Shown: positions 22,860-34,739 of the stretch, in pieces
How the letters are laid out: every line of letters begins with the position of its first letter
Numbering within the stretch: the stretch's first letter is position 1
NCBI GenBank assembly: GCA_030386875.1
Contig: CM059579.1
Span: 15,100,484 to 15,164,483 of the forward strand
Source: Morinoia aosen
Taxonomy: Eukaryota > Arthropoda > Malacostraca > Amphipoda > Talitridae
DNA length: 64,000 bases
Direction of reading: 5' to 3'
The notes under the pieces: generated by a model
The model's database searches: none
Told to the model about the DNA's origin: nothing
Seen by the model: only the letters and a program-made list of their open reading frames with translations
Made by a program: the position numbers and the translations under genes

Positions 22860-23790
22860 TATTATCTATTAGTATCTTTCAATTAGATATTAGAAGACTG
22901 ATAACAGTAAATTATTTAGATCTATTTCAGTGCTTTTATTAAAACAATTTCTTGTTTTGGCTGATTTTGAAAGTATTTCATGTTTCACAGTTTGAACCTA
23001 ATGTTCATGAAAATGCACCAGCACCTTCGAGATGAATATTGCAAGTGCCAAGTTTCGTTGTATTAGACTACGACTTGCTCAAGTTTTAATTACTTTGACC
23101 GAGTAAATACGCACTGTGGGTTGGGAGAGGACTCTCTCACCCACGAGCACGAGGAAATGGGGCATTAATATAAAATAAAAACATACTGGAACTAAAAATT
23201 ATAATTTTTTAGCTCAAGGCTTTGCAGGTGCGTCGTTAGGAATATGAAAGGACTGCGCAAAGTCCGTATGATAATCGTAAAATTACAGACGATTTCTCAT
23301 AAATTTTGTGTTGGTTTCATCTTTAAATAAGTTTTCTTTAATGATAATTAATTCTTTTACATGATAATTTTCTTAATTTTGATGTTCTCTTCTTTGATTA
23401 AGCTCATTAGGCTTTTATCTTTGTCAACAAACACTATAAAAACCAAAGAAACGAGTACCGGGCAGCTAATGAATGCATTTTTTGGGGATACTTTGCACTG
23501 TCCGGAGAAACCTGTCTCTAAACGACAATGTAGAAACTAGCATTAAAATTTGTAGTTAGATTTTACTCATCCAATGCCATTTCCGCTAACATTTTTTTTC
23601 AAAGCAGTTAACGAGCGTTTAATGCGCAGGTGTCTAATGCAATAAATGACTATCGTTATTCTGGTAAAATTGATGTTTTCAAAGTAATACTTTTGTTTAC
23701 AAGAGCATTTCTGCTTTGGATTTCCCTACAGGAACCTTTAGCCATGCGGTGAACCTATTTTTCACATCAAAATTTGCTCAGAATTCGAAG
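22860..23790. other. Intergenic, no feature seen
   Basis: No feature was recognised. A gtaagt lies just after the minisatellite (about 22813), but no matching coding frame or acceptor supports an exon. Confidence 0.35.
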
Positions 23791-23794
23791 CGAT

Positions 23795-24260
23795 TAATTG
23801 CCAACATTTCACGCGATTGTTCTTCTTTGTGCAATGCAAAGTGAACTCGATGCGCACAGCATGCGAGTCATGGCATTTTTCTTAGAAGTTGTTCAATATA
23901 AAAATACCATTAGTGAGAGAAGAGAACTCCATGCTACTAGAACTAGAAGCTCTTTGCGAAAAAGTGTGAAATTTATACAGCGGTAAATTGACCTGAAAAT
24001 TGCTCTAAAAAACAAAAAGCTGAGCTTGGCTGAAAATTCACAACTAATAACGAGGTGGACCTCCTCGCCTGCAGCATCTCTTGCTCTGGAAACTCTGCAT
24101 TCGAAAAAAAGACGGAAGGTTGTTGTGACCGTTAAGAATTGAAAAAAAAATAAATCAAAAATATTAAAGTGTGACGAAGTTCCTCAAGTCTCATGTGATT
24201 TACTCCATTTTCTAAATATAATACCATATTTGTTTCGAATGTGGGGGTAAATTCAAAATA
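23795..24260 (-). repeat. Long inverted repeat, right copy
   Basis: This is the reverse-complement partner of 16560-17075. The best-conserved core spans about 23835-24130, where its reverse complement reads 'gtcacaacaacct' and then 'atgctgcaggc', as on the left. The open frame at 23798-23986 lies inside it and is not shared by the other copy. Confidence 0.65.
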
Positions 24261-25655
24261 TTTTGTTGGTCTCATAAGTCAGATTACACAATAACTAGGT
24301 CACTGTTGTGCGCCTTGCTTTTAAAAACGCAATACACAGGGTTGTGCCCACGGGACTTCTTAAAGTTATGAGATACAGAAATAAATTCTGTAGGCAAACA
24401 TGTAATTTAGAATACACTTAAAGTAAAATAAAAACTGTTGGATTTTTTTATTTATCAAATGCTCGCTTCGAACTAAACAAATTTACCATTCACATGTTCA
24501 AAACTAAAGCTTCACTTTTGTCATAAGACGAGTAGAATACCTTGCACTGCAACTGTACATGAACATTTCAAGACTCAAATGTTTCTGTGCATCTTAATCC
24601 TTATTTACAAAGAGAATTTTTGCTAAATGCTTATTTTTCACTAGTAACGAAAGAACTGCTATTATAATAGTTAATAGCTCCCTAAACATTTCTCAGCATT
24701 CTGCTCTCCTGAGCCAGCTGCGGTTCACCTCACAACGTAGGAAATTTTGAGGGCACATTTCAGTTTCAGGCGCACATTTAGCACTGCAAAGACACATGCT
24801 CAAATTACATAACATGTTTTCTTCGCTCACCCACAATTCAGAAAATGAGTGATGAACGTTTCATTACAGACGTTCATGAGCTTGCGTTTTGTGCGCATAG
24901 AATAGAATTTTTGCAGACTTGTACGTTGATATGCCATCGATGTCATGACAGTAACTTTTGCGTCTAACGAGTGGAATAAATTGAATCTTAGTTCTCATAT
25001 GTTACTCGACCTCGACGATATTAGACTTTAAATTGTTGGTACATAAAGACTTTAAACGAAACGATCTGATACTTTATTGAAAACAGTGAGCGCTAGTCAC
25101 AGTAAAACATTCTCAAATCCTCATCGTATTTATTCAATACTGATATAAATATACTCCAAGTGTCACTTACGTTATAGCTGCGTTTGAAATACATTAAATA
25201 AAATGAACCTCTACAATGAATCGTGCGAATCTTTATTTCCACCCCTTTGATTTTTTTTATTCATGTTACAATTATTATAACCACTGTTTTTAAGCAAGCA
25301 CTGGCATTAGCTTGTCAGAGTCATCAGAATAAGGACGGTAGCGCCATTCATGGCTGTGAACTTCAAAAACTCGTTAGGGTACAGATAAAAAAAAATGAAA
25401 TATAATATGCACAATTTTATTGACTGTTCTATACATGACACGAAGGATAGGTGAGAGGTGAAACGAGACACAAAATATCTATTTCAAAAGCATCGGCTTA
25501 TATCATTATAAGAACTGACCTTACATAAGATCATAGTGAGTACCTGACGTTATAACATTATACGGAACTGTGAGTTAAGGTACAGAGCTGTGTAGAATAT
25601 TTAAGGATTACGAGGATTTTAAAACGCGACGCAAAAAGAAGGCCTTGCTTGCACG
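24261..25655. other. Intergenic, no feature seen
   Basis: A+T-rich sequence without recognised genes or repeats. Confidence 0.35.
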
Positions 25656-25659
25656 GGCG

Positions 25660-26224
25660 TGGAATGCAGTGGATATTGCCAAAATGAGCTGCGAGAAAAC
25701 AGTTTTGCAGAGGTATAATGAAACTAAGCGGCGGATATTGCCAAAATGAGCTGCGAGAAAACAGTTTTGCAGAGGTATAATGAAACTAAGCGGCGGATAT
25801 TGCCAAAATGAGCTGCGAGAAAACAGTTTTGCAGAGGTATAATGAAACTAAGCGGCGGATATTGCCAAAATGAGCTGCGAGAAAACAGTTTTGCAGAGGT
25901 ATAATGAAACTAAGCGGCGGATATTGCCAAAATGAGCTGCGAGAAAACTGTTTTGCAGAGGTATAATGAAACTAAGCGGCGGATATTGCCAAAATGAGCT
26001 GCGAGAAAACAGTTTTGCAGAAGTATAATGAAACTAAGCAGCGATTTTGGCCAAAATGAGCTGCGAGAAAACTGTTTTGCAGAGGTATAATGAAACTAAG
26101 CAGCGGATATTGCCAAAATAAGCTGCGAGAAAACTGTTTTGCAGAGGTATAATGAAACTAAGCAGCGGATATTGCCAAAATGAGCTGCGAGAAAACAGTT
26201 TTGCAGAGGTATAATGAAACTAAG
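25660..26224 (+). repeat. 62-bp minisatellite, nine copies
   Basis: The word aaaatgagctgcgagaaaac starts at 25681 and recurs at exactly 62-base steps to 26177. The first five units are almost identical; units 6-9 carry shared changes (gcagcg for gcggcg, actg for acag). The first unit with its left flank reads KALLARAWNAVDIAKM, then CEKTVLQRYNETK. This faintly resembles the helix-turn-helix start of pogo/Tigger-type transposases, so the array may have grown from a transposon fragment. Since 62 is not divisible by three, the array cannot encode a repeating peptide. Confidence 0.9.
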
Positions 26225-26225
26225 A

Positions 26226-27383
26226 GTATTGTTGACAGACATCGTCCGGTACTGGCAGTCGCACGAGTGAGCTAATCAGAACAGGGACTGTCTATTCAAC
26301 ATAGTTCAAACCGGAATTGCTCACATAAACACCGACTACGACCAAAGATTCTTCGAATCCAAATTTTATTTTTTAGAATGCAGATATTAAAAGAAGTTTC
26401 CTTGAAAAAAGTTTTGTTTTGGTATTGAAAAAGAAACTGGTAAATTTGATAATTTGATATAGGAAAGATAGGAATTGTTTTGGTCGCAAGCGTAATGAAA
26501 TGAAAGGAGTTAGAAAAAATTGATGTACACGAGGTTAGAAAAGTAGGATTATTTTATTATTTTCAAGAAAAGTAAAATTATTTTTCCCGAGAGCAATTCA
26601 ATTGCATTTGGAGAAGGGTTGAAACCTGATGTCTTCATCAAAATACTGAATAAAAGCCTCAAATTATTATGCTTAATCTTGGGACTACGCGTCGCTTTCA
26701 TTCCAGTACGATTACAGCTCTGAATTTTTGTCCGAATCTTTGATAGCGCGGCTCAGGAAAAAAAATACCTCAGCAGTGATGAGTATTTTGAATTTATTTG
26801 AATACGTGTTCCGTGAATTGCAACTTTGTTAACATATAGAGTATCGGAAAAATTTCCAGAATTGGAACATGCCTTTGAAGAGAAGTACACTAGAACAGCG
26901 CAGATATGTTAAAAATAGAGCGAAAAGTAATAGAAATACTTTGATAGAAGTTATCAAGAGAAGAGCTTTTACTATTGATGATGCTACTAACTGCAAGCGT
27001 GCTAATACAAAGATCAATGAAATTTCAGTGGCGTGTGATACAGAACAGCTTCACAAACGATCGAACGTTGAATTTAAGAAGTGAACAAAAGCATTGGAGG
27101 TTCTAGGGAACACGAGTAAATCGATGGTATCCATACTAAGAGTTTGCCAGCTTTTCCATTTGTGGAGCAAAAAACACAGAATTATACAAGAAATTGAGAC
27201 CTACCCAGCTTTCCCCTATATTACTCAGAATTCAGTCTAATAGCTCTCGACTATGTTTGATGTACAAAAGTCTTTGAGTACAATAGTATAAAAGCATAAA
27301 CCGGTTACCAGTGCACAGTGTTTTGAGACACTAAAAGGCTTTGAAATGGCATTAAACTAAAGCCCCGCTGAGTGCCGCTTCCC
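26226..27383. other. Intergenic downstream of GR2, no feature seen
   Basis: No gene was recognised. The overlapping frames at 26829-27084 are on opposite strands and have no motif. Confidence 0.35.
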
Positions 27384-27449
27384 TCATCTTTTGTCGACGC
27401 CGCTGACTTGCAGCGCTATCACAAGGTACGACGCTGCGCTGCCCACCAT
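27384..27449 (-). CDS. GR2 exon 4
   Basis: The acceptor is cttccctgcag. The exon begins MVGSAASYLVIALQ and ends VDKR with TGA. The 18 bases after the stop (gggaagcggcactcag) are shared with GR3 and GR4. Confidence 0.85.
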   Translation of the reverse strand: MVGSAASYLVIALQVSGVDKR

Positions 27450-30400
27450 CTGCAGGGAAGTAAATGAGAGTTGGATCATGTATTTTTAATGAATTTTGAA
27501 AGCTTTATGCGGTGTAAATTAGTATCACATAAAATATAGAACAATGAAATCGTTAGATAACGTACAAGCAGCAAAATAACCTAAGAAAATGTGGATGGTA
27601 GGAAAATCTAATGAGAAATTTTTATATGCAGAGTATCGAAAAATGAAAACAGTAATAGAAAGTAGGATTTCTACTCTAGGTTCATCAGGATTGTATGTGA
27701 GAGAATTCGATGACAAGAAAAAGGTAACGTTGAAAGTAATTTTCTGCTCAGAGCTCGAGCTCGGCCTGCAGAAAGAGGTTGGTCATTGAAATCTAGTATA
27801 CTCTGCACAATGGCGATATTTGTAGAGACGCTTTACTTCTACTGAGTAAAGTTAGGCCTCACTATTGTGCCCCACAGCGATCGTTGATTATTATATCGAA
27901 TTATTATATCAAAACACGATTATTACATCAAAACATACATCCGTCAATGAATTTCTGCAATGAAATGAGCGTTTCGAATATCTATTTCCAGCAATTAAAA
28001 TGAAGAAAAACCCATTGAGGAAAATACAGAATAATTTGAGTTGAGATTTTAATAGTTCTTACTGTCCAGAAATCTAACCTACTGGAAATGGAAGAAATTG
28101 ATCATTTTGATGATTATGAAAATTTTTCAAATGTTCATATAATGCATCGAATGTAAAAGTCGCACAACAATCAAGCCACGAGGAGTTAGGGAACATTTGT
28201 GAGAATAATTCCGTAGTATTCCACCAGCAGTTAGCACAGTATTGCTGATAGGTGGGAAATATCCTTTGAAGTGATATATCATTGTTCTTAGAAAATTAGA
28301 GCAATCAGTTTCAATTCAATGTTCATAATATTTCTTGTTTATGTAGTCCTTTCTCATGAAATAAATGAACAGAAAAAGATTGAGTTAGAGAGAGTTCATG
28401 GAACATAAGCGAACAAACCTCAAGGTTGGCGAAAATAAAATTTTGCGAGTAATAAAATGCTCTGAACTATCGCGTCTCCTTCATAATATTTAGACGCGAT
28501 GCCACGAGCCACAAGTAGCTCGGTTATTTCAGCGACGGCAACTGTTGAGAGTAACTCTCATTTTTACATTTTCCCTTGTATTTTACGAATCATGAGTTTT
28601 TTATCTACACTTGTTCTTGGAAAAATTATAAAGAAAAGATTAGGATCGGACGATTTTTTTGTTAAATATTTTATCGAAATAATAATTTTTAGCTCCTGGC
28701 ATATAGGGGAAGAAATGAAATACAAGCTCAAGAGAAGAAAAAGATTCTTATTTAATGTTTTTAGCTCCTACCTTAGGAAAAGAGCAAAATTGAACTTAAT
28801 ACTACTTAATTTAATTCAGATTAATTTAGCTTACTTCAATTCGAATTTTATCCAATTTGATAGTTTCTAGTTCTTACTCTAGTGGGAAGGATGGAAAATA
28901 AGCTCAGAAGTAGAAAGGGTCTCTCAACAGCCTTTTTAACCCGCCTTCTTTGTGTTCTAAATCATCAAAAGAACTGTTTGCTCCAGTAAATGCACTTTAT
29001 AGAAACAGATACTCGATTTACAGCCTAACTCATCCAAATTATAACGCTCAGCCCTTTCATCTCAAAAAAGATAAAAATTCTCCTTATGGGAGAGCTATGT
29101 CTACTGGATTTTTTATTGTAATTTGTTAATAAACTTCATTATAAATTACAGGAGAACACTATTTTTAAATTCAAGTGTGCAGGCACACTGTCGCTGACAT
29201 CTTCATAAATCGGTAACACAACACTTGAATATATTTGAGTCCTGCACTCACAGCGGCCAGCAGCGGCCTGTCCAGGAGGGCGAAGGAGGCGAGGCTGAGC
29301 TGGACGGGCTCCCTGAGGGTGGCCAGCAGGCGGTCAGCCTGCGGGGTGAACACAGCCTTTACTGGACTCGTGTATGTCAAAGTTAACGGCTAGTTGGTAT
29401 AAGGGTAAACAAACTGATTCATACAATAGTAAATAAATGGTGGGATGTGCAATATAACAGTGAGTTCACGGCTGGCTAGTGAATTTGATGGAAGCCTGCA
29501 GTAAGCTGGGTAATGCAATGGTGAATCAACGGTGATTTCGTATGTTTAGTACATTAAAGGAAATCGAAGCACTATCTTTGCAGTATACTGTGAGTGCAGC
29601 GACACAAGCGCGTACTCGTTTGTTTAGTATCCTTTCTTGCACAGTGGTTGTGTGCGCTGGTGTAGTAATTCCGTCAGGGAACTCCCTCGAGCGGCGCTAA
29701 ATGGTAATGGGCAACTATAGAGATAACAAATGACCAATACAAGCCAAAAAAGGCTCAAAGAAAAAGGTATTGCTGTCCTCCGCGTAGCTCTCGCCTCACA
29801 AAAATACTAGTGGCCGAGGTCGGTTTGCTGCAGTTAAAACTATTCGGACAAGAACCAGCCCTAAACGCTACTTCTTGCGCTCAACACCGGCTAACCATAG
29901 AAACTACACCTGTCAAAAGTAGACCTGTTGACAGAGAGTCAAGAGCAGACCTGTGTATGCAACAGTATGGAATTAATCTATAAGCTGTTGACGTTTTTAA
30001 GAATAAGCTGTCGAAAATTTAATGCCCCTTTCATTTCCTTTGTCTCTGTGCATCGCGGAGCAAAAATTATGCCGTGAAATCAAGCAAGGGACGGATTATA
30101 AAATTTGATTCATGTATGTTATGAATTAAATCAAACGATAATACATACAATAAATCCGTAAGGTTTTCATTAAAACACATGATGCTCTGAGGAAAATGAT
30201 CATTACTCTACAAGTCACGAGATGCAGAAGTTGGCGATCCGACAATCAAGTATATCTCCTAACATTCCTGACGACTGTCTCTGTTTGGTAGTAAACTTCC
30301 TCTTAATTGCCCGCTTACCTCGTGAGTGGCCGATAGCTTCAGGTCTTTCTCGAGGCGCTTTTTGAATCTGTCGAACGCACTTTCTTTCTGGCGAGTAAAC

Positions 30401-32194
30401 AATATTAACATCGGTTAGAAAGGTTGAAGAAGAAACTCAGGACATCGGAAACGCCCCAAGCTATTCATACGTCGTACACCATCAGAGTTAGACACCCTGA
30501 TTTAGTGGCATCTTGAATTAAAATTCATTTGAACTGCGAGAAATGTCACCAATTTATGCCAGTCAATGGCTGCTTATTTATTGCACAGCAAGTAGTTATT
30601 TTTTACAGAAGGTGTTTTTAGTTTACAACAATTACATTTATAAATAGTAAATATGTGTTGTATCCTGTCTGGCAAACGAAAGCAAAATAAACTTCATTTT
30701 CCTCCTTATCCAAGTGAGCCCTTCTAATATTTTCAGAAATCATGGTCACCTTTCACCACTTACGCCCCAGTGGCGGGGTTTCACCAATACTGATCTGATA
30801 GGCACCTATCATATTGTGAGGGGTATCGTATCGTCCTAGGAGCTTAAAAGGCGTTTATTTATTCTCAAAAATATGTGGGCTTCGCTCCTACATTGAGCTG
30901 CCTTATATGATGTGAGCGCCAAAGCTGCACGACTTTAGTTTAGGCTCCTAAGCGGACATATTCCGAAAGTGATCAGATGAAAGTGCACATATATGTGTTA
31001 TGTTAATCCTACGGTGAGAATACTTGAAAACATCTCGCCCATTGTACAGAAGAATATTTCAGTCTGGGAATCGTCAGTAACTTCTCGCTTATAATGTTGA
31101 AAATTTCCTTCCGGTTATGTGTAATAATATCTAGCCTATGAACCCGACAAAATATCCTGCCTGGGAATAGATAGTAACTTTTCGCATATAGTGCTGAAGA
31201 AACTTCTGTCTGGAAATGGATTGTGACCAAGGCTCACCTCTCTCTGGATGCAGTAAGGCAGGTTAGTGAGGCAGCACGCTAAGTAGAACATCAGTCCCTC
31301 AAATGCGAAAAAACTGAAAGCTGACCAAATGCCGGAAGCTGTCTGTCGGACTGCCATGAAAATGCTCACAAACGTTGAAAACAGAAGAAAAAAGAGAAGA
31401 GAAATCAGCGGCCAACTTAAAGCTTGCATCGTTAGTTTTGTAGCCTTTTCCATTCGATAGAAAAAGGATTCCGATTTAGCAAAACATTCTTGTGTGTTCT
31501 CAACTGCATTTCTATTTTGTGAAAGTTCATGACTCGTTTCGTTCTGTAACTGCTTTAGCTGAGTGATTTCCTCTTCGTCTATGGTTATTCCTTGCGTTGT
31601 GATCGACAATTTGTACAGCAATGCTTGAGCATTTGCAATGGCATAGCACAAAGCAACTAGACCTCCAATATTAGTTAACGTATGGAAATTATAGAACAAG
31701 AATGGAATGAAAGATTGACGAAGGAAATTATTCGTTACCAGAAGAACCATTAACCAAAGAAGAACATTAATTAAAATAGACCATTTTTGATAATTCGTGA
31801 AAGACAAATCACCTTGATTAATTTTAAATTTGGAAGTTAGCGCCAAGATTTTATTTAGTGATTTGACAAGTAAATTGTGGTTCCATAAAGTTGTCGAGGT
31901 TATAGCCAAATCGGCGATGGTCGTTGAAATATTCCACAATGCGAGACTAGTTTCGTCAGTCGAGTCGCGGCATTGCAAACTGGTGTTGTGGGCCAAAATG
32001 TTGAACCACGCAATCATCAGGAGCCGCCACGCATGGAAGCAAACCGAGTATGTGATCCATTTTTGGGAAACACCCCCGACTCTAGGACGGTTTTTAAATC
32101 CAGACACATTTTGAGCAGACTTTTGAGTTTGAGGCCATCGAATCTCGCGAGGAAATATTCCTGTGAACTGCATAAACTTCAGCACGGACTGCAT
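27384..32194 (-). CDS. GR2: insect-type gustatory receptor, four exons
   Basis: Exons, in transcription order: 32194-31238, 30387-30319, 29338-29252 and 27449-27384; 392 residues, GT-AG, all phase 0. I chose the ATG at 32194 (MQSVLKFMQFTGIFPRE) because GR3 and GR4 share it and because splicing the leader removes upstream in-frame codons. The layout matches GR1: six membrane segments in exon 1, a charged loop in exon 2, FALLDRPLL in exon 3, and SYLVIALQVSGVDKR at the C-terminus. By protein and intron similarity its closest relative is GR3. Intron 1 begins with degenerate ~50-base repeats. Family role: taste or contact-chemoreception ion channel in the neuronal membrane; the ligand is unknown. 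No disabling change was seen. Confidence 0.87.
29252..29338 (-). CDS. GR2 exon 3
   Basis: It encodes ADRLLATLREPVQLSL through PLLAA. The acceptor is ttcaccccgcag and the donor gtgagt. It differs from GR4 exon 3 at three bases of 87. Confidence 0.85.
29390..29560 (-). repeat. Degenerate repeat in GR2 intron 2
   Basis: In gene orientation it lies just upstream of exon 3 and repeats words related to 'actagcc', 'gtgaactcac' and 'attgcac'. It is the counterpart of the tract at 8440-8680 in GR1, more diverged. Confidence 0.4.
30319..30387 (-). CDS. GR2 exon 2
   Basis: It encodes KESAFDRFKKRLEKD and on to ATHE (23 residues) between the acceptor tactcgccag and the donor gtaagc. Confidence 0.85.
31010..31230 (-). 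repeat. Degenerate ~50-base repeats at the start of GR2 intron 1
   Basis: On the plus strand, 'agtaacttctcgc' or close variants followed by 'ataatgctgaag' recur two to four times directly beside the exon 1 donor. The same words, with spacing of about 49 bases, stand at the same place in GR3 (48380-48660). Confidence 0.5.
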
Positions 32195-32207
32195 TGTGGT
32201 AGTAATT

Positions 32208-32251
32208 CTGGGCAATGAATGAAGGGAATTGACGTCGGAGAGAGCTCTTAC
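32208..32251 (-). other. Predicted 44-bp leader intron of GR2
   Basis: In gene orientation the leader ends ttgggtg, followed by gtaagagctc; 44 bases later cattgcccag precedes aattactaccacaatg, which holds the start codon. The same donor and acceptor stand in GR3 (44 bases) and GR4 (55 bases). An intron this short is near the lower limit for arthropods, so transcript evidence would be needed. Confidence 0.5.
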
Positions 32252-32345
32252 CACCCAACAGCTTTGGACCTCTCCGCAGCACTGCGAGCTAGCCAGCGAA
32301 CAAAGTGCTGCAGGTCTTCTTTGTGTTTGCCCGTGTCAACATTTA
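32252..32345 (-). promoter_or_regulatory. Conserved 5' leader of GR2
   Basis: About 90 bases, including 'tttgttcgctggc' and 'gcggagaggtccaaag' in gene orientation, are conserved upstream of GR2, GR3 and GR4, more loosely at GR1 (5775-5850), and in the relic at 16.2 kb. It is probably untranslated leader; no TATA box was seen. Confidence 0.5.
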
Positions 32346-33631
32346 GTGAGTGATTCATTGCTTATTTATTAATCCGCTTGCTAGGAGTGTGTTTGATCTT
32401 AATAGCTTTCGTCGAAGTCCTAATCGGTGGTGTTATATTACATTATTCACCTGAAACTTCAGCGTCAAGTGGCTTTAACAAGAACGCTGAATAAGGTCAG
32501 TCAGGCATAGCTTCAAAGAAACAAAGAAAGAAAGTAAAAGGAAAAGTTTATTTCTCCAAAACTTGATAAAAATGTTTTTCAATTACCTATATTTCAGACA
32601 CTTACTCGTATTAAGCATGAAATACTTCAATTGATTAACAACTATAAGAACTAGACAGAAGCCATGCTTGTAGCTGATGAAATGATTGGGAGAGAATAAA
32701 AAATCTATTCTCTTGAATATTTCAATATAGTTTGTAAAATTTTTATAAATTCCGTCTCAAATGGAAAGCTATGGCGCATCATTGGCGCAGAAAGCTATGC
32801 ATTTCATCAGCTATAACCTACACTGTAGCACAGGCACTTTCCTGGGCATGTTGCTGCTGAGGTGTTTACTCTGAGATGTGAAGCTCCCTTGAATTATTCC
32901 TGCCTTATTCGTCAATCATCAAAAATATTATGTGAGTTATAATGTGTATTGTACTTGTAATTCTTGGCTTTCGCTTATTTTGTCTGATTTTGTGGGATAG
33001 CAAGCTGGCATCGAATTTGAGGGTTGAGAGTTGTTTCACTGGATAAAAATCAAACCTGATTGTGTTTTCTGTGTATACCCATAAGTTAATATCTATTAGA
33101 TTGGCCAACATTGTATGAGATTTTTTGCAGGTTTTAAGCTCGCGCTTTTGTTTTGCATCAACGCAGATTAACTAACTTCGGAAACGTAAGTAGATAATTT
33201 TCAGTTATTATCTACGAAAACGTACGTCACAACCGGGAGTAATGTATTTTATTTCAAATAAGCAAAGACACCCCTGGGATATTGAAAGGCGAGGATTCTG
33301 CTCAGACTGAGCCTCCTAGGAATAGCGATAAGCTTTACTTCTCGCATTAATGGAGGAAGATATGGGCTTGCAGCTTCAACCTATGCTTCCTCTCCCGTTG
33401 CCATTGCAGAAATTTAAAAAGATCAGTGTAGGATAATTTATGTAAGCAAATGCTATCGTACGCATAGAGGCTTTAACGTAATAGTTGTGGTGAGCACAAA
33501 AGCTAGTTAAAAATATTAGTTATAAGCACGTAGGCTACTGTAATAAGGTAGTAGTTATCGTAAGCTATGCAAATGTGGGTTGTTACGGTGCTCAGTCGAC
33601 CCAAGCATCAACAATAAACTAGCGCTCTAAC
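32346..33631 (-). other. Duplicated upstream block, unit A, proximal
   Basis: The proximal 250 bases match 49.75-49.99 kb, upstream of GR3. The segment 32980-33190, with 'cataagttaatat' and 'ttttttgcaggttttaagct', matches 60640-60810, upstream of GR4. No gene was seen. Confidence 0.55.
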
Positions 33632-33639
33632 CTCAAAGG

Positions 33640-33864
33640 CAGGGCTTCTCAACCTTTCTATTATCGTGTACCCCGTAGCTTGATGGTGTATCTTCATCTA
33701 CCCCCAGCGCATTTAAAGATTTAAGAAACTATAAAAATACACTTAATGAATAATAATTAAATAGACTTATACGGTTGCATGCTTATATGTAATGTACATT
33801 TAAACATATGAGGTATGCTAAATGTACCCCTAGGGGTACATGTTACCCCGGTTGAGAAGCCCTG
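33640..33864. mobile_element. hAT-type MITE, complete
   Basis: The ends are inverted repeats: cagggcttctcaacc at 33640 and ggttgagaagccctg ending at 33864. Both are followed inward by runs of C/G (tacccc). The flanking 8-mers ctcaaagg (33632-33639) and ctctgagg (33865-33872) match at six of eight positions, fitting the 8-bp duplication of hAT elements. At 225 bases with no open frame it is non-autonomous. Its interior recurs at 39389-39496. Confidence 0.8.
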
Positions 33865-34739
33865 CTCTGAGGCATCGATTGTAGGAGCTGTTGTACACGA
33901 GCCGGAAATGACTGCAGAAAGAAGCCTACTGAACATAGGGCTGAGTTCACCCGCGTAGGGGCTTCAGAGTGCGTATAGTTGATATAGGGAGGCTAGCCGG
34001 ACGACGGAAGGTACTTGATAAAAGTTTAGCTTCATATCAAAACGGTGATCTCTTCACACCTGCAGTTAAAGCACTGTTCTGGTTTACCTTTAATATTGTT
34101 GCATTGCTCGTCTGAAACCTTTAAAGTGTTAAATATAGTGTTTAAAGATATTGAATGTTGCATTTGAAGGTTGTTACCTGGTAATCCAAGTTTCAGCTAA
34201 TGGTGGTGCTAGTAATTGTAGGCTCTCTTTCAGGCCTACGATGTTATAGGGGAATAAAATTCCCTCTACCACACGGTTCAATAAATTGATACTAGCCCGT
34301 TGCGTGCTCTCATGATTTATTTCACGGATCATGAACAAACATCAGAGTCCTTTCAACGGTAGCACTAATAATGGCAAGCAATGATAATGGCAATGACATT
34401 GGCAAGTTTCAAAATATTGAGGAATTGGGAGGTTTCGGGAGAGATAAAGAATAAAGCTAAGTAAATCGGTAATACACAAAATAAATGAATATGCACATGT
34501 CATCAAGGTATGTCTCAGTATTATCAAATTAAATATACCTAGAAATAAACAAGACAATTAAACAGTGAACTACAGCCTGGCCGATTGTCACGCATCTGGC
34601 GCCTAGAGAATCGACCTAGCATTAGTACGCTGGGATAATTCTTCTAACTAGCTTTTAAGAAGCGTGGACGGCGCCAACAGTAATATTTTTGTGCCATATA
34701 TTCATATTATAAATTGTCTAGTCTCATATTATTGTTTAA

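Noticed and set aside
28499..28870. 123-codon frame inside GR2 intron 3
   Set aside because: The homologous stretch of the GR3 intron (about 43010-43390) does not keep the frame, and the composition is that of A+T-rich chance.
29590..29980. A further exon in GR2 intron 2, suggested by similarity to 45760-46100
   Set aside because: The similarity is that of paralogous intron DNA; stops occur in all frames and GR1 and GR4 lack the segment.
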